DNA of 64,000 nucleotides from JBCDCY01 sp039180875. Lineage in GTDB: Bacteria > Pseudomonadota > Alphaproteobacteria > Rhodobacterales > Rhodobacteraceae. The notes beneath the pieces were generated by a model. The model had not been told where the DNA came from and searched no databases. It saw only the letters and a program-made list of their open reading frames with translations. The number at the start of each line of letters is the position of its first letter. Within the stretch, counting starts at the first letter, position 1. Made by a program: the position numbers and the translations under genes. The DNA is taken from contig JBCDCY010000001.1 in the NCBI GenBank assembly GCA_039180875.1, forward strand, positions 806,001-870,000, in the 5' to 3' direction. Below are positions 1-8,658 of the stretch, in pieces.

Positions 1-285
1 GCGGCGGTGTCTTACGGCGAGCCGTCCCTCAAGGTGCGCAAGCGCCTGCTCACCCGCCACCGGGTCGCCGATGGGAGCGTCGTGTTGCTGGACGTGCCGC
101 CGGACGAGCGGGCGCTGCTGATCGAGATGATGCCGGAGGCCTTCTTCTGCGAGCCGCACTACGAGGCCCACGACATCGTGCTCGCCCATCTCTCCCATGT
201 CCCCGCTGATGTCGTCGAACGGCTCCTGGAACGGCGATGGCGGAGCTCTGCCAGCAAACGCGCGATCGCCGCGTTCGACGGCTGA
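1..285 (+). CDS. MmcQ/YjbR family protein, 3' part
   Basis: The reading frame is open from the first base of the window, so the 5' end lies outside; the GTG at 7 is only an internal candidate. About 94 residues are visible. The pattern SYGEPSLKVR near the start, the FFCEPHY block in the middle and the final W-R...APKR-like segment (WRSSASKRAIAAFD) match the MmcQ/YjbR fold, a small alpha/beta protein with a CyaY-like shape that is proposed to bind DNA but has no established role. The next gene starts about 120 bases downstream. The assignment rests on pattern memory of the family. Confidence 0.7.
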   Translation, partial: AAVSYGEPSLKVRKRLLTRHRVADGSVVLLDVPPDERALLIEMMPEAFFCEPHYEAHDIVLAHLSHVPADVVERLLERRWRSSASKRAIAAFDG

Positions 286-404
286 TCAGCGCTGCCCCGA
301 GGGGCGCTGAAATCGCGCGCGGGGTTGGGTGCGGGACGGGCGAGTCGGTCCCACCGGCTGAGAAACCGCTCGCGCCGTCCCGGCATTGGGCGTAGGGGAA
401 ACGG

Positions 405-1655
405 ATGGCCTCCCTGCGATCCCGCATCGTGCCGCTTGCCGAGGCGAGCGGGCTGCCGATCTGGCGCCGGCCGGTGGTGCTGCTGGTGCTGATGGCCCTG
501 GCGATGCCACTCGCCTTCTCCGTCTGGTCGGCGCTGCTGAACAACTTCGTCATCGAGCGGGTGGGCTTCGACGGCGCCGATATCGGCTGGCTGCACACGG
601 TGCGGGAGATCCCGGGCTTTCTCGCCGTCGGCGTCATCGCCCTCATCATCTTCATTCGCGAGCAGGTGTTGGGCCTCGTCTCCCTCATCATGCTCGGGGC
701 GGCGACAGCGGTGACGGCCTGGTTCCCGACCTTCGAGGGACTGCTCGTCACCACGATGATCTCCTCGATCGGCTTTCACTACTATGAGACGGTGAATCAG
801 TCGCTGCAGCTGCAGTGGATCGACAAGGCGCGGGCACCCCAGGTGCTGGGCTGGATCGTGGCGGCGGGCTCGGCCGCCTCCCTCGTGGCCTACGGGGCCC
901 TGGTCTTCACCTGGCAGACCTTCGATCTGAGCTACAACATCGTCTATCTGCTCGGCGGCGGCGCCACGGTGGCGATCGCGGCCTTCTGCTTCTTCGCCTA
1001 TCCGCAGTTCGAGGCGCCGAACCCGCAGACCAAGAAGATGATCCTGCGCCGGCGCTACTGGCTCTACTACGCGCTGCAGTTCATGTCGGGGGCGCGGCGC
1101 CAGATCTTCGTGGTCTTCGCGGCCTTCATGATGGTGGAGCGCTTCGGCTTCGAGGTGCATGAGGTGACGGCGCTTTTTCTCATCAACTTCCTGGCCAACA
1201 TGATCTTCGCGCCGATCATGGGCCGGGTGATCGGCGTCTGGGGGGAGCGCAACGCGCTGGCCTTCGAGTATGTGGGCCTGACGCTCGTCTTCCTCGCCTA
1301 TGGCGGCATCTACTATTTCGGCTGGGGCGTGGTGCTGGCGGCGGCGCTCTACGTGATCGACCATCTGTTCTTCGCGCTCGCCTTCGCGCTCAAGACCTAC
1401 TTCCAGAAGATCGCCGATCCCCGCGACATCGCGCCGACGGCGGCGGTGGCCTTCACGATCAACCACATCGCCGCGGTCTTTCTGCCGGCACTGCTCGGCT
1501 ACCTTTGGCTCGCCGCGCCCGGGGCTGTCTTCGGGCTGGCGGCCGCAATGGCGGCGACCTCGCTCGTCTTGGCGCTGATGATCCCGCGCCATCCGGTGCC
1601 GGGGAACGAGACGATCTTCAGCCGGCGCTTCGCCGCGGCCCAGCCGGCGGAATAG
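405..1655 (+). CDS. MFS transporter
   Basis: A 416-residue integral membrane protein with about twelve hydrophobic segments, the first around residues 23-43 and the last near 370-395, separated in the middle by a basic loop (QTKKMILRRRYW, about residue 207) as in major facilitator superfamily carriers. The ATG at 405 follows an AGGGGAA ribosome site. The substrate cannot be read from sequence. The MATE gene begins 3 bases after the stop, so both exporters are probably co-transcribed. The length is normal for the family. Confidence 0.75.
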   Translation: MASLRSRIVPLAEASGLPIWRRPVVLLVLMALAMPLAFSVWSALLNNFVIERVGFDGADIGWLHTVREIPGFLAVGVIALIIFIREQVLGLVSLIMLGAATAVTAWFPTFEGLLVTTMISSIGFHYYETVNQSLQLQWIDKARAPQVLGWIVAAGSAASLVAYGALVFTWQTFDLSYNIVYLLGGGATVAIAAFCFFAYPQFEAPNPQTKKMILRRRYWLYYALQFMSGARRQIFVVFAAFMMVERFGFEVHEVTALFLINFLANMIFAPIMGRVIGVWGERNALAFEYVGLTLVFLAYGGIYYFGWGVVLAAALYVIDHLFFALAFALKTYFQKIADPRDIAPTAAVAFTINHIAAVFLPALLGYLWLAAPGAVFGLAAAMAATSLVLALMIPRHPVPGNETIFSRRFAAAQPAE

Positions 1656-1658
1656 GCG

Positions 1659-3122
1659 ATGGCCGCAGCGCGCGAGGCGAAGTTCACCACCGGCTCGACC
1701 ATGCGCCATGTGGTCGAGATGACGCTGACCGGCGCGCTCGGCCTCTCCTTCATGTTCCTGATCGATTTCGTGACGCTCTTCTGGGTGAGCCAGTTGGGCG
1801 AGCCGATGTTCGTCGCCGCCGTCGGCTTTGCCTGGACGATCCAGTTCTTCACAATTTCCTCCGGCATCGGCCTGATGATCGCGGCGACGGCGCTGATCAG
1901 CCGGGCCATCGGCGCAAAGGAGTGGGAGGCGGCAAGGGGCCACGCCACCGCCTCCATGGCGATCACCCTGGCGCTGCAGGGCGCGGTCGCGCTCGCCGTG
2001 CTGATCTGGCGCGACGAGATCCTGGCGCTCTTGGGCGCGGAGGGGGAGACGGCGGCGGTGGCGAGCCGCTTCCTGCTGATCTCCGTCCCCTCGCTGCCGA
2101 TCATGGCCGTCGGCATGGTCGCCTCCGCCGCGCTTAGGGCCGCCGGGGACGCCTGGCGAGCGATGGCGGTGACGATGTCGGCAGGGCTGCTGGCGCTCTT
2201 TGCCGATCCGCTTTTCATGTTCACCGAAACCGTGCTCGCCCGCGGGGCCCTGGTGATCCCCTTCGGCCTCGGCCTCGGCGTCGACGGGGCGGCCTGGGTG
2301 GTGGTGCTGTCGCGCAGCCTCACGGCCTTTCTCGGCCTCTGGTGGGTGATCCGGGTGCACGATCTGGCGGGGCCGCTGAGCCTCGCGGGCATCTGGCGCA
2401 CCGCCTCCCCCTATTTCCGGATCGCGGCGCCGGCGATGCTGACCCAGATGTCGACGCCCGTCGGCAACTTCGTGGTGACCTACGTGATCGCGGGCTTCGG
2501 CGATGCGGCGGTCGCCGGCTGGTCCGTCGTCTCCCGCCTGCAAATCCTGGCCTTCGGCGGGATCTTCGCGCTTTCGGGCGCGATCGGGGGGATCATCGGG
2601 CAGAATTACGGGGCCGGTTTGATCGACCGGGTGGGCCGGGCCTATCGCGACGCCTTGCTCTTCTGCGTCCTCTACACCGTGGTCGCCTGGGCGATCCTCG
2701 CCTCCGCCACCGGCCTGGTGATCCGGGAGTTCGGGGTGCCGGGGGAGGGTGCCGAGGCCATCCGCGCCTTCACCTACGTCGCAGCCGGGGGCTTTGTCTT
2801 CACCGGCGCGCTGTTTGTAGCCAATGCTGCGTTCAACAACCTCGGCCGGCCGCTCTGGTCCACCGGCTTCAACTGGTCGCGCGACTTCGTGCTGATGGCG
2901 CCGTTCTGCTGGGTCTTCGCCGCGGCCTTCGGTGCCGCCGGCGCGGTCTACGGCCAGGCCGCGGCGGGCGTGGTCGTCGGCACGGCGGCGGGCATCACCG
3001 GTTGGCGCTATGTCCGCACCCTGACCCCGGCCGCGGTCGAGCCCACATCCGCACCCCCCGCCGTCGGCACCGCCAAAGCCGCCCTCGCCCTCACGTCTTC
3101 CCCCACCCGCCGACCGGAGTAG
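1659..3122 (+). CDS. MATE family efflux transporter
   Basis: A 487-residue membrane protein with two similar halves of about six hydrophobic segments. Typical multidrug and toxin extrusion features are the FLIDFVTLFWVSQLG-like first helix, the GIGLMIAATALISRAIGAK segment in the first half and the LSGAIGGIIGQNYGA segment in the second. Members export cationic compounds in exchange for Na+ or H+. It starts 3 bases after the MFS gene and ends 4 bases before the next gene. The last 30 residues are Ala/Pro/Thr rich and probably cytoplasmic. The transported compound is unknown. Confidence 0.85.
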   Translation: MAAAREAKFTTGSTMRHVVEMTLTGALGLSFMFLIDFVTLFWVSQLGEPMFVAAVGFAWTIQFFTISSGIGLMIAATALISRAIGAKEWEAARGHATASMAITLALQGAVALAVLIWRDEILALLGAEGETAAVASRFLLISVPSLPIMAVGMVASAALRAAGDAWRAMAVTMSAGLLALFADPLFMFTETVLARGALVIPFGLGLGVDGAAWVVVLSRSLTAFLGLWWVIRVHDLAGPLSLAGIWRTASPYFRIAAPAMLTQMSTPVGNFVVTYVIAGFGDAAVAGWSVVSRLQILAFGGIFALSGAIGGIIGQNYGAGLIDRVGRAYRDALLFCVLYTVVAWAILASATGLVIREFGVPGEGAEAIRAFTYVAAGGFVFTGALFVANAAFNNLGRPLWSTGFNWSRDFVLMAPFCWVFAAAFGAAGAVYGQAAAGVVVGTAAGITGWRYVRTLTPAAVEPTSAPPAVGTAKAALALTSSPTRRPE

Positions 3123-3126
3123 GCGG

Positions 3127-3642
3127 ATGGGGCCGAAGCTGCAGTGCATCCTCAGGCCCCGCCGCGCGGCGGCCCTCATTCTGACGCCTCTGGCCGTGGC
3201 GCTGCTGTTCGCCCTTGCGCTTGGCATCGAGCGCGGCGAGGTCTCGGGCGACGTCCTCGGGATGGTCGGGCTGTCCGCTCTCTTCGGCTATCCGCTGCTG
3301 ATCGCGGTCGGCCTGCCCGCGTTTCTTTGGTTTGAAGCGCGGGATCGGCTCAGCGCCCTTACCGCCCTGCTGACCGGCCTGGCGTGCGGCTATCTCGCGT
3401 CGGTGGGGATGCTCGCGGAGCACGCCTACCGCACCTATCGGGGGGACGCCGAGGCGCCGCACGTCGCCGAGGTCGTGTTTCGGGTCCTCCTCCCGCCGTT
3501 CTCTGTGCCGCCCATATGGTTCATCCTGACGCTCTGCTCGGTTCTCGGCATCTTGATCTTCTGGTTGATCGGCTATTCCCAGTTCCCCAGGGCGATCTGG
3601 ATGCGCGTACGCCGCAGGAGCAACGCTGCACCGACACGCTGA
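3127..3642 (+). CDS. Small membrane protein of unknown function
   Basis: A 171-residue protein with four hydrophobic segments at roughly residues 14-34, 46-68, 77-97 and 134-158, short polar loops and a basic C-terminus. I recognise no family. It follows the MATE gene by 4 bases and has a purine-rich site (GGAG then GGCGG) just before the ATG at 3127, so it belongs to the same transcription unit. Its function may relate to the exporters, but nothing in the sequence shows that. Confidence 0.6.
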   Translation: MGPKLQCILRPRRAAALILTPLAVALLFALALGIERGEVSGDVLGMVGLSALFGYPLLIAVGLPAFLWFEARDRLSALTALLTGLACGYLASVGMLAEHAYRTYRGDAEAPHVAEVVFRVLLPPFSVPPIWFILTLCSVLGILIFWLIGYSQFPRAIWMRVRRRSNAAPTR

Positions 3643-3738
3643 CCTTTCGTGCCTCCTTCGGATGAAGGCCTGTGTCCACCACCGCTTGCACTCCCGCGCG
3701 GCGCCTCTACCTTCGGTGCAAAGCTCAGGAGCACATCC

Positions 3739-4389
<651 letters not shown>

Positions 4390-4424
4390 CCCGTCTGCGC
4401 CGGGCCCTGCTGACGGAGGCCCCC

Positions 4425-5291
4425 ATGCGCGCGCTCACCCCGCTCCTGATCCTCGCCCTGGCCGGCACGGCCGAGGCCGCCGAAGAACGGGTGGAGATCG
4501 AGGGGCCGAACGGCACCATCGTCGGCACGCTAGAGACCCCGCCCGGGGACGCGGCGCCCGTCGTGCTGATGCTGCACGGCTTCACCGGCTCCCGCGACGA
4601 ACTGGCGATCGAGGGGACGGAGGACGGCGTCTTCTCCCGCACCGCCGCGGCGCTGGCCGAAGCGGGCTATGCCAGCCTCCGGATCGACTTCACCGGCTCT
4701 GGCGAAAGCGGCGGCGCGTGGGCGGAGACCACGTTCTCCGGCCAGGTGACGGATGCGGAGGAGGCGCTGGACTGGCTGGCGCTCGAGGACCGGGTGGACG
4801 GCACCGACATGGCGATCCTGGGCTGGAGCCAGGGCGGCCTGGTCGCGGCCCATGTGGCGGCGGAGCGGCCGGAGATCGCCTCCCTCATCCTCTGGGCCCC
4901 GGTCGTCGAGCCGATGGCCACCTTCCGCGGCATCTTTGGGGACGAGACGCTGACGACCGCGCTGGCCGCCGAGCCGGAGACGCCGATCGAAGCGACGCTG
5001 CCCTGGGGCGATGCGACCACGCTCAACGCCGCGTTCTTTCACGAGATGCCGGTGACCTCGACCTCCGGCGCGATCGCCAGCTATCGCGGCCCGCTCCTGG
5101 TCATCGTCGGTAGCCAAGACACGGTGGTGGCGCCGCAGCCCGCCTCCGGCCAGCAGTTGCTCGACTACCACCCGGGGACGGAGGAGTTGCTGGTGCTCGA
5201 CACCGACCACGTTTGGCAGGTGTTCGAGGGGCCGGCCGTTCTCGACACCGAGATGATCCCGGCGACGATCCGCTGGCTCGAGTCGAACTGA
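4425..5291 (+). CDS. Secreted alpha/beta hydrolase (serine esterase-like)
   Basis: A 288-residue alpha/beta hydrolase. From the ATG at 4425 the product starts with a signal peptide (hydrophobic LLILALAGTAEA, likely cleavage after AEA near residue 19), so it is probably periplasmic. The oxyanion region is LMLHGFTGS; the nucleophile elbow GWSQGG places Ser135; Asp232 (GSQDTVV) and His262 (DTDHVWQ) complete the triad. The frame is open back to 4092 inside msrA, but that overlap is a shadow. Similar proteins are annotated as esterases or dipeptidyl-peptidase-like hydrolases; the substrate is unknown. Confidence 0.75.
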   Translation: MRALTPLLILALAGTAEAAEERVEIEGPNGTIVGTLETPPGDAAPVVLMLHGFTGSRDELAIEGTEDGVFSRTAAALAEAGYASLRIDFTGSGESGGAWAETTFSGQVTDAEEALDWLALEDRVDGTDMAILGWSQGGLVAAHVAAERPEIASLILWAPVVEPMATFRGIFGDETLTTALAAEPETPIEATLPWGDATTLNAAFFHEMPVTSTSGAIASYRGPLLVIVGSQDTVVAPQPASGQQLLDYHPGTEELLVLDTDHVWQVFEGPAVLDTEMIPATIRWLESN

Positions 5292-5307
5292 GGGGACCGC
5301 GCCGCCC

Positions 5308-6189
5308 TTGCCCGAGACCTTCACGGCGCTCACCACCCTCGCCGATGCCACTGCCGCCGCCGCTTTGGGCGAGGCGTTGGAGCGGTTGGAGCCCGCCCCC
5401 ACCGGCGTCGGCGTGTTCGAGATCGACGAGACGGCGGGGCTTTGGGAGGTGGGCGGCTACTTCACCGCGCGCCCGGATGAGGTGGGCCTCGCCGTGTTGG
5501 CCGCAAGCCACGGGGCGCGACCCTTCGCCGTCTCCCGCCTCGCCGACCGCGATTGGGTGGCCGAGGTGCGGCGGGAGCTCACGCCGGTCCGCGCCGGGCG
5601 CTTCCTGGTCTATGGCAGCCACGACCGTGAGAGCATCCCGTCGCACCTGGTGGGCTTGGAGATCGAGGCCGCCATGGCCTTCGGCACCGGTCATCACGCG
5701 ACGACCCAAGGATGCCTGCTGGCCTATGACCGGCTGCTCCGCCGGCGCGGCCCGCCCCGCCGTGTGGCCGATATCGGTGCCGGCACCGGGGTCCTCGCCA
5801 TGGCGGCGGTGCGGACGGGGGCGGGGGTCGCCATCGCCTCCGACATCGACGCCACGGCCGCGGCGACGGCCCGCGCCAATGCCCGCGCCAACCAGGCCGG
5901 GCCGCGGATCCGCGCCGTGCGCGCCCCGGGCTTTCGCCATGGGGTGCTGCGAGAGGCCGCGCCCTATGACCTGATCTTCGCCAACATCCTGGCCGGCCCC
6001 CTACGCCGCCTGGCGCCGGAGATGGCGCGTCACAGCGCGCCGGGCGGCCAGGTCATCCTCTCCGGCATCCTCGACCGCCAGGCCGCCGCCGTCCTCGCCA
6101 CTTATCGCGGCTGGGGTTTTCGGGTTCTGGCGCGGGACCGTCTGGGTGGCTGGACGACGCTGACGCTCACCCGCCTCGCACGGGCCTAA
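5308..6189 (+). CDS. prmA: Ribosomal protein L11 methyltransferase PrmA
   Basis: A SAM-dependent methyltransferase that trimethylates lysines and the N-terminus of ribosomal protein L11. The 293-residue product carries the diagnostic AFGTGHHATT segment, the SAM-binding motif VADIGAGTGVLAMAA and the DLIFANILAGPL segment that replaces the NPPF motif of related enzymes. The start is TTG at 5308 with an AGGGGACC site upstream; there is no in-frame ATG that keeps the N-terminal domain. It ends on the same CTAA bases as the convergent RidA gene. Confidence 0.9.
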   Translation: MPETFTALTTLADATAAAALGEALERLEPAPTGVGVFEIDETAGLWEVGGYFTARPDEVGLAVLAASHGARPFAVSRLADRDWVAEVRRELTPVRAGRFLVYGSHDRESIPSHLVGLEIEAAMAFGTGHHATTQGCLLAYDRLLRRRGPPRRVADIGAGTGVLAMAAVRTGAGVAIASDIDATAAATARANARANQAGPRIRAVRAPGFRHGVLREAAPYDLIFANILAGPLRRLAPEMARHSAPGGQVILSGILDRQAAAVLATYRGWGFRVLARDRLGGWTTLTLTRLARA

Positions 6190-6641
6190 CTGACGCGAAA
6201 GACGCCCTCGACCTCCGCCGCCACGTCGTAGGGCAGGGCCGCGACCCCGACCGCCATGCGTGTGTGCCGCCCCGCCTCGCCGAAGACCTCGACGAAGAGA
6301 TCGGAGGCGCCGTTCGCCACCTGCGACTGGCCGTGAAAGCTCGGCACCGAATTGACGTAGACCGCGACGCGGAGGCAGCGCTCGACGCGTGAGAGCTGAC
6401 CGTCGAGCGCCGCTCCGAGATGCGCGATGACATTGAGCGCGGCGAGACGCGCCGCTGCCTGCCCCTCCTCCAGGTCGAAGGTCGCACCCACTTTGCCGAT
6501 ATAGCGCCGCTCGCCGTTCCATTGCGAGAGCTGGCCGGTCACGTGGACGAGGTTGCCGTCCCGGATGAAGGGCACGTAGTTGGCGCCGGGGGTGCTCGGC
6601 TCGGGCAACGCGATGCCAAGCGCCGCCAGCCGTTCAAGCAC
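6186..6641 (-). CDS. RidA family (YjgF/UK114) protein
   Basis: A RidA-superfamily protein: the ANYVPFIRDGNLVHVTGQ segment, the LAALNVIAHLGAAL helix and the R-x-A-V-G-V-A-ALP end block are visible. Canonical RidA deaminates reactive enamine/imine intermediates; this branch (longer N-terminus starting with LxxLGIxLPxP) is often of unassigned activity. The frame runs to a TTG at 6725, but that start would lie inside the terminator hairpin of the upstream gene. The GTG at 6641, with GGAGGAGG about 17 bases before it, gives 151 residues and the usual N-terminus; the spacing is longer than ideal, so the start is uncertain. The stop overlaps that of prmA. Confidence 0.8.
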   Translation of the reverse strand: MLERLAALGIALPEPSTPGANYVPFIRDGNLVHVTGQLSQWNGERRYIGKVGATFDLEEGQAAARLAALNVIAHLGAALDGQLSRVERCLRVAVYVNSVPSFHGQSQVANGASDLFVEVFGEAGRHTRMAVGVAALPYDVAAEVEGVFRVS

Positions 6642-6696
6642 TGCGTCGGTCGCAGGCGCCTCCTCCGCTCGGGTGTTTCTGCCGTCCCAAACGCAA

Positions 6697-6722
6697 ACGG
6701 ACCACCCCGAGGGATGGTCCGT
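6697..6722 (-). terminator. Rho-independent terminator of the DUF1127 gene
   Basis: Two 11-base arms (6697-6707 and 6712-6722) pair with one mismatch around a CGAG loop. On the minus strand the stem is followed by an imperfect T-rich tract (TTTGCGTTT). It lies 67 bases after the DUF1127 stop and before the likely start of the RidA gene, so the two genes are separate transcription units. Confidence 0.6.
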
Positions 6723-6788
6723 CAATCTCTCTGTCGGCCGCTCTACCGGCGGACGGTGGGTGCCCGCCCAGCGATCAGAGACTGTGCC

Positions 6789-7007
6789 TCACCGCCCCGA
6801 GAGCCGCGACGCGACCGTCTCGATCTCACCGCGGAAGAGGCCGATGTCGTCCAACTGGCGGTCGGAGAGGGCGTGCAGGTCCTGCGCCGTGCGCGCCGCT
6901 TGACGCCAGCCGCGATAGCTCTCGAGACCACGCTCGAAGGCCGCGATGGTGCGGGCGACGGTGAGGGCGCCGAAGGGCGCCGGACGGGTGACATGGATTT
7001 GGGCCAT
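6789..7007 (-). CDS. DUF1127 domain small protein
   Basis: A 72-residue basic protein. The second half carries the DUF1127 pattern: W at the helix start, then LHALSDRQLDDIGLFRGEIE. In alphaproteobacteria such proteins are short, stress-responsive and in some species RNA-binding with effects on small-RNA turnover. The N-terminal half has a longer lead than the roughly 45-residue minimal forms. A strong AGAGGAG ribosome site precedes the ATG, there is a terminator downstream, and about 250 bases of untranslated DNA lie upstream, all in line with a monocistronic, highly expressed gene. Confidence 0.85.
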   Translation of the reverse strand: MAQIHVTRPAPFGALTVARTIAAFERGLESYRGWRQAARTAQDLHALSDRQLDDIGLFRGEIETVASRLSGR

Positions 7008-7264
7008 CTGGCGATCTCCTCTTCAAGGGTGGTCCGGTCCTGCCGGATCGCCCGGACCTAGGGATCCCGAATGCTCCGGACAATCGCCAAAACCTCATGG
7101 GAGGCATGCGCGACCTGCATAGCTTATCGCCCTGAAAGTTAACGGCTTTTCGGAGACCTGAAAGCGACACACAGGGGCCTGGATACGACCTGAAGCGCCA
7201 TTTCGCGTTGGCAGGTGTTCCCCCTTCGTGCTAGCCAGGACGGGAGGCAGAACAGGGGCAGTGC

Positions 7265-7774
7265 ATGCGGGTTCTCGGCATCGACCCGGGGCTGAGGCGC
7301 ACGGGCTGGGGGGTGATCCGGGTGCGCGACGGCCGGCTCTCTCACGTCGCCAACGGCATTTGCGTGTCGGAGGGGGGGGATCTGGCCGCGCGCCTCCTCA
7401 GCCTCTACCGCCAGCTCGGCGCCGTGATCGCCGAGCATCGGCCGGAGGCGGCGGCGGTCGAGACCACCTTCGTCAATAAGGACGCCGTAGGCACGCTGAA
7501 GCTCGGCCAGGCCCGCGGCATCGCATTGCTCGCGCCGGCCGAGGCCGGGGTGCCGGTGGCGGAATATGCGCCGAACGCGGTGAAGAAGGTCGTCGTGGGC
7601 GTCGGTCATGCGGCGAAGTCCCAGGTGGATCACATGGTGCGGGCCCAGTTTCCGGGCATTCGCCTCGCCGGGCCCGATGCGACGGACGCGCTGGCCATCG
7701 CGCTCTGCCACGCCCACAACGCCCGCTTTGCCGGGCGGCTCGAGGCTGCGATCGCCCGGGCCGGGGCGCCATGA
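7265..7774 (+). CDS. ruvC: Holliday junction endonuclease RuvC
   Basis: Cleaves four-way DNA junctions during recombinational repair. The 169-residue product has all four acidic metal ligands: Asp7 (GIDPG), Glu66 (VETTFVNK), Asp138 and Asp141 (GPDATDALA). The basic NAVKK segment in the middle matches the DNA-binding face. The start ATG follows an AGGGGCA site. The stop overlaps the ruvA start as ATGA, so the two are translationally coupled. Confidence 0.96.
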   Translation: MRVLGIDPGLRRTGWGVIRVRDGRLSHVANGICVSEGGDLAARLLSLYRQLGAVIAEHRPEAAAVETTFVNKDAVGTLKLGQARGIALLAPAEAGVPVAEYAPNAVKKVVVGVGHAAKSQVDHMVRAQFPGIRLAGPDATDALAIALCHAHNARFAGRLEAAIARAGAP

Positions 7775-8433
7775 TCGGGCGGCTGGCCGGCACGGTGGCG
7801 CATCGGGGTGTGGACCATGCGCTGATCGACGTGAACGGTGTCGGCTACGTCGTGCATTGCTCGGAGCGGGTGCTCGCGGCGCTGCCCGGGATAGGTCAGC
7901 CGGTGGCCCTCTACACCGATCTGCTGGTGCGTGAGGATCTGCTGCAGCTCTTCGGCTTTCAGACCTTGGCGGAGCGGGAGTGGCACCGGCTGCTCACCTC
8001 GGTCCAGGGGGTGGGGGCGAAAGCCTCGCTGGCGATCCTCGGGGCGCTCGGGGCGGAGGGGTTGGCGCGGGCCGTGGCGCTCGGCGATGCGGCGGCGATC
8101 CAGACGGCGCGGGGGGTCGGCCCGAAGACGGCGCAGCGCGTAGCGGCGGAGCTGAAGGACAAGGCGCCGGCGGTGATGGCCCTCGGCGCGGAGGGCCAGG
8201 CGCCAGCTGTCGCGGGAGCGGTGGAGGCGTCGCCGGCTGCGGTGGTGGAGGTGGCGGCGCCGGTTGACCGCGATCCCGGGGCGACGGCCGATGCGCTCTC
8301 GGCGCTGCTCAATCTCGGCTACGGCCAGGGCGACGCTGCGGCGGCGGTGGCGACCGCCTCGGCCGAGGCGCCGGAGGCCGATGCCTCCGCCCTCATCCGC
8401 GCCGCCCTCCGCCACTTGGCGCCTGCTGGATGA
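7771..8433 (+). CDS. ruvA: Holliday junction branch migration protein RuvA
   Basis: Tetrameric junction-binding partner of RuvB. The 220-residue product begins MIGRLAGTVAHR, an OB fold, then two helix-hairpin-helix elements (around LTSVQGVGAKASLAIL and TARGVGPKTAQRVAAEL), and a C-terminal three-helix domain (LSALLNLGYGQGDAAAAV) that contacts RuvB. An Ala/Val-rich flexible linker of about 35 residues joins the last two domains. Overlaps ruvC by 4 bases. Confidence 0.95.
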   Translation: MIGRLAGTVAHRGVDHALIDVNGVGYVVHCSERVLAALPGIGQPVALYTDLLVREDLLQLFGFQTLAEREWHRLLTSVQGVGAKASLAILGALGAEGLARAVALGDAAAIQTARGVGPKTAQRVAAELKDKAPAVMALGAEGQAPAVAGAVEASPAAVVEVAAPVDRDPGATADALSALLNLGYGQGDAAAAVATASAEAPEADASALIRAALRHLAPAG

Positions 8434-8513
8434 GGTGGGTTGAGCGCCCGGCGAGCCGCGGCGTCCCAACCAGCGCTTTGTATGGTGAGGTCGTGTTGAC
8501 GCAGCCACCGGCC

Positions 8514-8600
8514 TCCGGTGCGCCAGCACCGGATCGCGCCCGACCCGCCCCCTTGGGCGGGCGCGATTGCGCCCACCCTCGGGTCCGGCGCGATCCTTCG
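8514..8600 (+). repeat. Dispersed palindromic element, copy 1
   Basis: Begins with a perfect hairpin, TCCGGTGC - GCCA - GCACCGGA (8514-8533), followed by an ATCGCGCC...GGCGCGAT inverted pair and a CCTCGGG...CGCGATCCTT end. The same blocks in the same order occur on the minus strand at 29467-29616, where about 55 extra bases sit in the centre. This copy lies between ruvA and ruvB, 59 bases before the ruvB start. It is not coding; a short open frame through it is incidental. It resembles an intergenic palindromic repeat family, but I cannot name it. Confidence 0.7.
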
Positions 8601-8658
8601 TACTCTGGGCCCAATGCTGCGCAGCAAAGTGGTTTCTTGGCGGGGAGACGTCCATCCC

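Noticed and set aside
159..3227. A 1022-codon open frame on the minus strand opposite the MFS and MATE genes
   Set aside because: It is Arg/Gly/His rich with no domain, lies fully antisense to two clear membrane-protein genes and is the expected product of third-position GC bias.
6642..6725. The TTG start at 6725 for the RidA gene
   Set aside because: The codon lies beside the terminator hairpin of the upstream DUF1127 gene and the extra residues do not resemble the family.
8518..8658. An N-terminal extension of RuvB
   Set aside because: It would be translated from the palindromic repeat; RuvB proteins start near the ATG at 8659.
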